Below are positions 24,853 through 32,162 of a stretch of 59,533 nt of DNA, in pieces. Position 1 is the first letter of the stretch; the number at the start of each line of letters is the position of its first letter. Source of the stretch: Candidatus Hebobacterum abditum (GTDB lineage Bacteria; Armatimonadota; Hebobacteria; Hebobacterales; Hebobacteraceae); contig JALGXW010000022.1 of NCBI GenBank assembly GCA_029821875.1, positions 1 through 59,533 on the forward strand. Direction: 5' to 3'. A program made the position numbers and the translations under genes. The notes under the pieces are model-generated. The model made no database searches. It was given only the letters and a program-made list of their open reading frames with translations, and was not told where the DNA came from.

Positions 24853-26349
24853 ATGAGACCGGTCAGCCGTCGCGAATTCGTGAAGATAGCGCTCGCCGCG
24901 CCCGCAGGGCTGAGCGCGCTCGGAAGGGAAGTCGCCGTGGCAGAAGAGCGACCCCCGCGCAAGCGGCCGAACCTGCTGTTCGTCTTTCCAGACCAGATGC
25001 GCCGTCACGCGATGGGGTTCATGAACCAGGACCCGGCCAGCACTCCGGCGCTGGACCGCCTCGCATCCGAGGGCCGGGTGCTCGACCACGCGATCAGCAA
25101 CACGCCGATATGCAGCCCCTTCCGGGCTATGCTGATGACCGGCAAGTGGCCGCACAGCACCGGCGTGGTCATCAACTGCTACGCCCGGCCCGATGGCTGG
25201 GAGGAGACCGAAAGGGAGAAGAACTGCTACCTCCAGCGCTCCGAACGCTGCCTCTCCGATGTGCTCCACGACGCTGGCTACGCCACCGGCCACATCGGCA
25301 AGTGGCATCTCACCAAGCCCAAGAAGCCGTACGTCGATCCCACCGACTATGGCGGCTACATCTGGGACTCCTACCCGCCGCCCGAGGACCGGCACAGCTT
25401 CGACTTCTGGTACGGGTATGGCTGCCACGGCAACCACCTCCATCCGCATTACTGGACCGGCGACGCGCCAAAGGACCAGCCGATACAGGTCGACCAGTGG
25501 GCGCCCGAGCACGAGGCGGACCTTGCCATAGAGTACATCAGGAACATCGCTGGCAAGTATCGCGACGCGGACAAGCCCTTCGCCCTCTTCGTGTCACACC
25601 ATCCGCCGCACAACCCCTACAACGCGGTCCCGGACAAGTACCTCGATGAATACCGAGACAGACCTCTCGAAGAGCTGCTCAGCCGCGGGAACGTGGACCT
25701 GTCGCTCGACGAAGGGCCAGCGGCACACGCCAAGCGCGCAGTCAGAGGCCACTTCGCCATGGTGACGGGCGTAGACGAGCAGCTCGGCAGGATTCTCCGC
25801 TGCCTCGAGGAGCAGGGGCTCCGCGAGAACACGATCGTTGTCTTCACAGCCGACCACGGCGAGATGATGGGCAGCCACAACCGGATGGCGAAGTCAGTGT
25901 GGTACGAGGAATCGATCGGCATACCGTTCATCATCCGATGGCCCGGCAGGATCGCGCCCGGCCGCGATGATCTTCTGCTCAGCGTGCCCGACTACATGCC
26001 GACGCTGCTCGGGCTGATGGGGCTTGCCGGCGCGGTCCCAAGTGGGGTCGAGGGAACGGACTACTCGGCGGCGCTCCTGGGGAAGAGCGGCGCGCGGCCG
26101 ACTTCCGCTCCCTACCTGAGCATGCGGCATGACGGCGACGAATACGGGGCGCGCGGCCTGCGCACACATCGCCAGACGTTTGTCGTTCGGCGGGCGAAGC
26201 AGGGTGAGGAGACCATCCTCTACGACAACGAGAAGGACCCATACCAGCTCGAGAACGTGGCTGACCGGAACGCGCCGCTCGTGTCGGAGCTGCGCAGGGA
26301 GCTCAACGGCTGGCTCCGGCGCGGCGGCGACCCGTGGGCGGGAATGTGA
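24853..26349 (+). CDS. Formylglycine-dependent sulfatase with Tat-type signal
   Basis: A 498-residue type I sulfatase, probably desulfating a polysaccharide or sulfated sugar. The signature CSPFR begins at Cys87 (CxPxR), the residue to be oxidised to formylglycine, followed by TGKWPHSTGV. Metal and active-site segments follow: PDQMRRH, GKWHLTK, HHPPHNPY and TADHGEMMGSHNRMAK. The N-terminus SRREFVKIALAAPAG matches a twin-arginine signal (SRREF), so it is likely exported folded. ATG 24853 has AAGGGG 8 nt upstream; a GTG at 24832 is less likely. No formylglycine-generating enzyme is in the window. Its end overlaps the downstream membrane gene by 4 bp. Confidence 0.9.
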   Translation: MRPVSRREFVKIALAAPAGLSALGREVAVAEERPPRKRPNLLFVFPDQMRRHAMGFMNQDPASTPALDRLASEGRVLDHAISNTPICSPFRAMLMTGKWPHSTGVVINCYARPDGWEETEREKNCYLQRSERCLSDVLHDAGYATGHIGKWHLTKPKKPYVDPTDYGGYIWDSYPPPEDRHSFDFWYGYGCHGNHLHPHYWTGDAPKDQPIQVDQWAPEHEADLAIEYIRNIAGKYRDADKPFALFVSHHPPHNPYNAVPDKYLDEYRDRPLEELLSRGNVDLSLDEGPAAHAKRAVRGHFAMVTGVDEQLGRILRCLEEQGLRENTIVVFTADHGEMMGSHNRMAKSVWYEESIGIPFIIRWPGRIAPGRDDLLLSVPDYMPTLLGLMGLAGAVPSGVEGTDYSAALLGKSGARPTSAPYLSMRHDGDEYGARGLRTHRQTFVVRRAKQGEETILYDNEKDPYQLENVADRNAPLVSELRRELNGWLRRGGDPWAGM

Positions 26350-28307
26350 ACGTGGCGCGGGTGGCAGCTTCAGGAAGACACAGCAGAGTGTGGCGCGGGA
26401 TCGTCGTTGGACTCGTTCTGCTGCCGGTGAATACCCTCTGGGTCTTCTACCTCGAGCAGGTCGGCGGGCACGGCCCCTTCGTGTCCACCATCTCGCTGTT
26501 CTTCAACGTCGTCTTCATCCTCGTCTTCGTGGCTCTCGCCAATGCGGCCGTCCGTCGCCTGAACGCCTCCCTCGCACTCAGCCGAGCCGAGATGATCATT
26601 GTCTACGTGATGCTCACGATCAGCACTTCGATCATGTCCCACGACATGCTCCAGGTCCTCATCTCGATGATGACCACCGGCTACTGGTTTGCCAACCCCC
26701 AGAACCGCTGGGAGCAGATGCTGGACGGTACCACGCCGAGTTGGCTCCTCATCTCCGACCAGGATGTGCTCTATGGCTACTGGAACGGCGCCACAACTCT
26801 GTACCAAGACGTTGTGCTCTCCGCCTGGCTCGGCCCGATGCTGTGGTGGCTCGGCTTCATGGTGGTCCTGGTCTTCGTTCTCATCTGCCTTTCGGTCGCC
26901 TTTCGCCCACTGTGGTCAGATCGCGAGCGCCTCACCTTTCCTATCATCCAGCTCCCGCTGGAGCTCACGGACCCGAGGACCACGCTGCTGCGTAATCCCC
27001 TCATGTGGATCGGCTTCGGCATCGGCGCCATCGTCAACCTCATCAACGGGCTCAACTACATCTTCCCGGCCGTCCCCTCCATCCCGCTCTACATAAACCT
27101 CCAGAGCTACATCCACAACGAGCCGTGGACCGGGGCCGGCTGGTTCCCGATGACGTTCAACCCTTCGGTCATCGGCCTGGCGTTCCTGATGCCGCTGGAC
27201 CTGCTGTTCTCGTGCACGGTCTTCTACCTCTACTGGAAGGTGATGTTCGTGATCGCCAAGGCCGCCGGCGTCAGCGAAGGCTACGGCTGGGGCGGGCCGA
27301 GCCCGGCGATCTTCCCGTACTCGAACGAGCAGATGTTCGGGGCCTTCATCGCCATCGCACTCAGCTCGATCCTCATCGGCCGCCAGTACTTCAGGCAGGT
27401 TTGGCGTCGGATCATCGCCCTCCCGTCTGAGGTCGATGACTCGAACGAAGGGCTCAAGTTCCGGACTGCGCTGGCCGGGTCCGTCGTCGGCGTCGCGCTC
27501 CTGATCGCGTTTGGCATTCGCGGCGGGCTCAGCCCCTACCTCGCCATCGCCTTCTTCATCATCTACTTCCTGCTCGCCGTCGCCGTCGCTCGCGTCCGCG
27601 CCGAGTTCGGCTCGCCCGTTCACGACTTCCACTTCGCCGGGCCGGACTACACCCTCAACTACGTCCTCGGGAGCGCCAACCTCAGCGATCGCGACCTCGG
27701 CATGTTCCACCAGCTCTATTGGTTCAACCGCGCCTACCGCGGCCATCCCGTGGCCAACACCATCGAGGGAGTGCAGATGAGCGCCCGCGCCCGCTTCCAC
27801 GGCCGCGCCGTCGTGGTCGCCATCCTCCTTGCCACGGTAGCGACGGTGATCGCCGGGTTCTGGGGGTGGCTCCACTACGCGTACAAGCTCGGCGCTACCT
27901 CTGCCTGGGGCTATGGAGCGGACTGGTTCGGGGAGGAAGCCTACAATCGGCTCCAGTCCTGGATCGAGAACCCCGAGCCGGCCAACATCACCGCGCCCTT
28001 CGCCATGGCGGGCGGGTTCGCCATATCGCTGATGCTCGCGGCGGCCCGCACTCGCTTCGTCGGCTGGCCGCTGCATCCGGTGGCATACGCGCTCTCGGCG
28101 AGCTGGTCGATCAACTGGGTCTGGATGCCCATGTTCATCGCCTGGATGGTCAAGGGGCTCGTCCTGCGCTACGGCGGGCTGCGGTTCTACCGGCGCGTGC
28201 TGCCCTTCTTCTACGGGCTCATCCTCGGAGAGTCGATGCTCGGCTGCACCTGGCCGATCATCGGGCTCATCTTCCACGTGCCGAGCTACAACTTCTTCGG
28301 CTCCTGA
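26346..28307 (+). CDS. Polytopic membrane protein, DUF6785/DUF6784 type (copy 2)
   Basis: A 653-residue membrane protein, the same length as copy 1, with the shared signature WPLHPVAYALSASWSINW, then a Trp-rich helix, VLRYGG, FYRR and GLILGES. It starts with GTG inside the sulfatase stop (GTGA overlap), so the two proteins are made in a coupled way. A desulfating enzyme coupled to a multi-helix membrane protein suggests import of the desulfated product. The substrate and mechanism are unknown. Identity with copy 1 is low outside the C-terminal block, so they probably handle different substrates. Confidence 0.65.
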   Translation: MNVARVAASGRHSRVWRGIVVGLVLLPVNTLWVFYLEQVGGHGPFVSTISLFFNVVFILVFVALANAAVRRLNASLALSRAEMIIVYVMLTISTSIMSHDMLQVLISMMTTGYWFANPQNRWEQMLDGTTPSWLLISDQDVLYGYWNGATTLYQDVVLSAWLGPMLWWLGFMVVLVFVLICLSVAFRPLWSDRERLTFPIIQLPLELTDPRTTLLRNPLMWIGFGIGAIVNLINGLNYIFPAVPSIPLYINLQSYIHNEPWTGAGWFPMTFNPSVIGLAFLMPLDLLFSCTVFYLYWKVMFVIAKAAGVSEGYGWGGPSPAIFPYSNEQMFGAFIAIALSSILIGRQYFRQVWRRIIALPSEVDDSNEGLKFRTALAGSVVGVALLIAFGIRGGLSPYLAIAFFIIYFLLAVAVARVRAEFGSPVHDFHFAGPDYTLNYVLGSANLSDRDLGMFHQLYWFNRAYRGHPVANTIEGVQMSARARFHGRAVVVAILLATVATVIAGFWGWLHYAYKLGATSAWGYGADWFGEEAYNRLQSWIENPEPANITAPFAMAGGFAISLMLAAARTRFVGWPLHPVAYALSASWSINWVWMPMFIAWMVKGLVLRYGGLRFYRRVLPFFYGLILGESMLGCTWPIIGLIFHVPSYNFFGS

Positions 28308-28323
28308 GCCGAACGCGTTCCTG

Positions 28324-29262
28324 TCAGTTGCCGGAGACGTCGTCCACACCCGCGAACATCCGCCGCAGCCGCTCGACGTCTGCCTCCGGCAGAGGCGGCC
28401 GGCGGAGCGATTCCGCGTTCGCCTTCAGGTGTTCCACCTTGCCGGTCCCGGAAAGCACGACGTGCACGCCGGGCTCGTAGCGGCAGAAGCGATAGGCGGC
28501 ATCCTGCACGCTCGTTGCCCCACCTTCGCGGATGAGGAAGTCGAGAGCCGTCTCGTCTCCGACCAACTTGGGATCGACGCGGCCGCGGTCTCGCAGGTCG
28601 GCGAGCACCTCCGCCAGCGCCGTGCCGTCGCTCAAGGCTCTTCTCACCGCGAACATGATGAGCACGCCAATGCTCTTCTCCTGCGTCGCGGCGAGCACGC
28701 GCTCTCGCGCCGACTGGTTCAGGATATTGTGGCCGACCATGATGACCTCCCAGCAGTCATCCCGAACCGCTCGGCTCAGCATCTCATGGCCGGGGTCCGA
28801 GCTGAAGACCTCGGTGACGCCGATGGACCGAATCTTACCCTCGTCGCGAAGCCGCATCAGCTCTGGCACCAGTTCTTCGACGGCGCGGTCATAGTGCTGA
28901 GCGGAGAGCCCGTGCAGGTGGTACACGTCAACGTAGTCAGTGCCGAGCCTGCGGAGGCTAGCCTCGAGCGCCGGCGCGACGCCCTCCGCTCGCAGCCCAT
29001 CGTCCCCCCACATCGAGCGTTTGGTCGAGATGACGACGTCTCCGCGCGGCTCACCGCGCAGGCCCCTGCCAAGGATCTCCTCCGTGCCGTACGCCTCGGC
29101 CGTGTCGAAGAAGTTCGCGCCCAAGTCGACGGCCCGCCTCACCACTTCGACCGACTGCTCTTCAGTGTTGCCATAGCTCTGGCCGAGGCGGCTGTGGCCC
29201 CCACAGCCCAATCCCATGACGCTCACTCGGATTCCGCTGCGGCCGAGAGTCGTGTAGTCCAT
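28324..29262 (-). CDS. Aldo/keto reductase
   Basis: A 312-residue NAD(P)H-dependent (beta/alpha)8 oxidoreductase. LGRSGIRVSVMGLGCGG opens the barrel, FFDTAEAYG holds the catalytic Asp-Tyr pair (about residues 52-58), and ISTKRSMWG and DYVDVYHLHG give the Lys and His positions. IRSIGVTEV (usually IGVSN) follows. The C-terminal end is cofactor-binding but less conserved. It likely interconverts a sugar and its oxo-derivative in this catabolic region. It is convergent with the DUF6785 gene (16 bp apart) and follows the heparinase-like gene by 17 bp on the same strand. Confidence 0.88.
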   Translation of the reverse strand: MDYTTLGRSGIRVSVMGLGCGGHSRLGQSYGNTEEQSVEVVRRAVDLGANFFDTAEAYGTEEILGRGLRGEPRGDVVISTKRSMWGDDGLRAEGVAPALEASLRRLGTDYVDVYHLHGLSAQHYDRAVEELVPELMRLRDEGKIRSIGVTEVFSSDPGHEMLSRAVRDDCWEVIMVGHNILNQSARERVLAATQEKSIGVLIMFAVRRALSDGTALAEVLADLRDRGRVDPKLVGDETALDFLIREGGATSVQDAAYRFCRYEPGVHVVLSGTGKVEHLKANAESLRRPPLPEADVERLRRMFAGVDDVSGN

Positions 29263-29279
29263 GACGCGATCTTCCCGGG

Positions 29280-31268
29280 CTACTGCTGGCCCTTCTTCAT
29301 CTCGGGCGGCGCGCTCCCATGTGCCGAGAAGGTGATCTCATCTCGGCCCACGCGCACCCCGGTATCGACACCGTCGAGTTGCTCGACGTTGGGTGGCTCC
29401 TCGCCCGCCGCCAGCGGCACGAGCACCACGAGGAACTCCATCTGCTCTGCCTGGCCGGGCGCGCTGATCCGCAGACACAGCGGATCCTCGACGTTGATCT
29501 TGTCGCCCATCCCCTCCACCACGGACATGCTTGCGCCGGCCGGCGCAAGCACCTTACCGGCCAAGCTTGCCTTCTCGCACGTGATGAGGAAGGTGTCGCC
29601 CTCGGCCTCCACCTTCCCGCCCGGCTGCAGCATGAAGTCGTAGCTCGTAGCCTCGCCCATGTGTGCGAGGTCGCGGACGACAACATAGCCCCACTTTCCC
29701 GTCCCATCGTGCGGCTGCACCAGGGCCAGCTCCCGCACCACCGACTCCGCGCCCTCGTAGCACTTCGTCGCGTCGGAGCGGAACCACACGAGGCCGTCTC
29801 GTTCCTCCGCATCGGTGATCGCGCCGATGCTGTCTGGGTCCTGCCGCTGATCCCTCTCATCGATGACGAGGCAGTTGTGCGACCACGTGCTCGCGTTGAA
29901 GTAGATGATCTCTCTGTTGAAGTATCCCTCGCCTACCTCCCCGTAGCCGTAGTCGCGGAGAAGCCACTCGCCGCCCGCGTTCAGCAGGAAGTTGTTCACA
30001 TCCAGGTGTGAGTGCGACACTGCGACCTTGCCGCTGCGGAGGTGAAGAGTGAGGGCATCCTCTCCCCAGCCGGTCCGCGCTCCGGCGAAGCCGGTCTTCT
30101 TGAAGGCATGCCACAAGGGCTGACCAGACGGCATCTCGGGCCGCACCGAGGGATCGTGCCAGAGCAGGCCCCAACAGGTCGTGTCGATGTCCCGTCTGTC
30201 CGGCAGCGACTCCGCCAACCACTGGGTGAGCGGGTCGTCGTACTGGCCGGCGATTCGGTACATGATCGGCCGTATGGAATGCCAGTCCCGCGCCGGCCCG
30301 TCGCCGAAGTTTGCCACCTGCCAGATCTCCGGCCCGGCCAGGTAGAGGCGGAAGAGCGGCGTGTGGCGGAAGTACTCGGCGGCGTAGAAATCCTCGTTCG
30401 CGTAGGGCCGAACGGCCTCAACGAGCCGCATCAGGGATTCCATCCCATATCCCCAGTAGGGCACACCCTCCTCGTACGCGCCCTCGTCGGGCAGCTCGGC
30501 GATGATATTGCTGCCGCCCCAGATCGCCTTTGCCAGCCAGGTTCCGGCGTCCGGCTCCTCTCCCGCGAGGGCGATCGCCGTGGCCGCCAGCGCCTGGTAG
30601 GCGCACCAGGCGTGGTTCTGCCTCCACTCGTGCTTCCACCAGCCGCGGTCGTTGATCCCCTCGGCCGCCTCATACATGATTCGGCCGCGCTCCCGGAGAA
30701 TCGCACGAAGCCGCTCTCGGTCTTCCTCCGACCACCGCTCGTACAGCCAGTCGTAGGCGATGGAAATCCCGAAGAGCTGATGCGAGGCCGCCAGGTCGGC
30801 GTTCTCGAACACGCCCGCGCCCCACAGGGGATACTCGGCCGGCTTCAGCGCCCACTTCCGCACATGCTGGAAGTACTTCGGGTCCTCGTCTAGCAGGGCG
30901 ACGAGTGCCAGCCCGGGCAGCACATATCCGAAGCGCCGCTGCCACAACATCTCGTCGTTGAGGGTGTTCGGCCGCGTCGGGTCATTGCCCACCTCGGGCG
31001 GCCGGTACTCGGGCGGATCGTCGTCCAGCGATTCCTCTAGAGCCGCCTTGAGTTTCTCCCACTTCTCACCATGCGTCGTTTCGATAGCCTCTCGCAGCTT
31101 CGCCAGACCCTCCTGCTGGAGAAACAGCCGCGGCCTCCCGGCCGCTGCGACTCTCTCGCTCAGCTCTGCGGAACTCATCTGGACCTCACTTGGCTGCCAG
31201 TCGCCGCCCGATGGAGCGGCGACGAGCAGCGCGAGTGCTGCCGCGGCGCTTGCCGCCAGTGCTTTCAT
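29280..31268 (-). CDS. Secreted heparinase II/III-like polysaccharide lyase
   Basis: A 662-residue protein, predicted to cleave uronic-acid-containing polysaccharide by beta-elimination. Residues 1-22 form an export signal (MKALAASAAAALALLVAAPS). The alpha-toroid spans about 40-370, with the catalytic-type NHAWCAYQALAAT near residue 220. The heparinase II/III beta-domain starts near 400 with AVSHSHLDVNNFLLNAGGEW, containing the conserved HxHLDxN. The chain ends in a beta-sandwich. Its first 83 bp overlap the end of the methyltransferase gene in another frame. Partners are the aldo/keto reductase downstream and the sulfatase nearby, consistent with degradation of sulfated uronans. Confidence 0.85.
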   Translation of the reverse strand: MKALAASAAAALALLVAAPSGGDWQPSEVQMSSAELSERVAAAGRPRLFLQQEGLAKLREAIETTHGEKWEKLKAALEESLDDDPPEYRPPEVGNDPTRPNTLNDEMLWQRRFGYVLPGLALVALLDEDPKYFQHVRKWALKPAEYPLWGAGVFENADLAASHQLFGISIAYDWLYERWSEEDRERLRAILRERGRIMYEAAEGINDRGWWKHEWRQNHAWCAYQALAATAIALAGEEPDAGTWLAKAIWGGSNIIAELPDEGAYEEGVPYWGYGMESLMRLVEAVRPYANEDFYAAEYFRHTPLFRLYLAGPEIWQVANFGDGPARDWHSIRPIMYRIAGQYDDPLTQWLAESLPDRRDIDTTCWGLLWHDPSVRPEMPSGQPLWHAFKKTGFAGARTGWGEDALTLHLRSGKVAVSHSHLDVNNFLLNAGGEWLLRDYGYGEVGEGYFNREIIYFNASTWSHNCLVIDERDQRQDPDSIGAITDAEERDGLVWFRSDATKCYEGAESVVRELALVQPHDGTGKWGYVVVRDLAHMGEATSYDFMLQPGGKVEAEGDTFLITCEKASLAGKVLAPAGASMSVVEGMGDKINVEDPLCLRISAPGQAEQMEFLVVLVPLAAGEEPPNVEQLDGVDTGVRVGRDEITFSAHGSAPPEMKKGQQ

Positions 31269-32160
31269 CCGACTGCGCCTTCCTGAAGATCAGGCAGTAG
31301 TGATGATGATAGTTCGGCACGAACACCTTCGGATAGCCCCAGATGCCCAGCGGCTTCGTGTTCTGACACCAGATGCGCTCCCCCTGGAAGAGCCATTTGA
31401 ACTGGCTTCGGCCGCGCTGCTCTATCCGCCGCGCGAGGTCCCAGGCCAACATGCGCACTCGGCCCCCCGGGTCGCGCAGATTCTGCGCCACGACGACCAG
31501 GTACCTGCCCTGCTTGACGCACCGCCTCACCTGATCGAAGACCTTCCCGAGCCCCTCGATGAAGTCGGCGTAGTCGCGGACGTTGCCCAGGTCGTCGGCC
31601 CGGTTGGAGTAGGCCGTGTCGAGCCCGCGGGCGGCGCGCTGCTTGTGCTTGGAGAACACCCCGCCTCGGCTGGTCCTCAGCATCCGCCAGTAGGGCGGCG
31701 ACGTGATGGCGAAGTCGAACTGCGGCAGGCCGCGGTCGAACTCGATGCCGGCCGCCTCGAGCCCTTCTCGCCGCTCGCGCCAGAAGGCGGTCCTGCCGAT
31801 CTCTCTCGCATCACCCCGAATCACCGCCTGCGCCGGCTCGGCAGCCTTCACTCTCCGCGCCGCGGTCCGTGCGTACTTCGCGCTCAGCTCCACGCCGACC
31901 CCAACGCGCCCGTTCTCTGCACACGACACCAGCGTCGCGCCCGAGCCGAGGAATGGGTCCAACACCGCCCCGCTGCGCTTCGTGAAGAAGGAGAGGAACT
32001 CGGCCACCATCTCCTCGGGGAACCGCGCCGGATGGAGTTCCGTCGGCTTGTTCCGCCAGTAGCGCGGCGAGTCGCACACGAACCACGTCCGCGTGAACTT
32101 GATCCACTCGCGGCCGGAGAGATCGTTAAGGTCGTTGCGGGGGCGCCGAGAGCGTGCCAT
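31186..32160 (-). CDS. DNA methyltransferase, alpha-like motif order
   Basis: A 324-residue SAM-dependent DNA methyltransferase. The SAM motif LDPFLGSGATLVSC near residue 67 precedes the catalytic motif TSPPYWRM near residue 150, the reverse of the other methyltransferase in this window. A FPEEMVAEFLSFF segment before motif I is typical of site-specific DNA methylases. A lysine/arginine-rich tail (about 25 residues) may be a by-product of the overlap with the heparinase-like gene. It starts 2 bp after the recD2 stop, so the two are co-expressed. No cognate restriction enzyme is visible. Confidence 0.85.
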   Translation of the reverse strand: MARSRRPRNDLNDLSGREWIKFTRTWFVCDSPRYWRNKPTELHPARFPEEMVAEFLSFFTKRSGAVLDPFLGSGATLVSCAENGRVGVGVELSAKYARTAARRVKAAEPAQAVIRGDAREIGRTAFWRERREGLEAAGIEFDRGLPQFDFAITSPPYWRMLRTSRGGVFSKHKQRAARGLDTAYSNRADDLGNVRDYADFIEGLGKVFDQVRRCVKQGRYLVVVAQNLRDPGGRVRMLAWDLARRIEQRGRSQFKWLFQGERIWCQNTKPLGIWGYPKVFVPNYHHHYCLIFRKAQSDESTGGKRRGSTRAARRRSIGRRLAAK

Positions 32161-32162
32161 CT

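Noticed and set aside
26916-28349. Minus-strand frame of about 475 codons
   Set aside because: Antisense to the second DUF6785-type gene; extremely Glu/Arg/Gly rich and without a ribosome-binding site.
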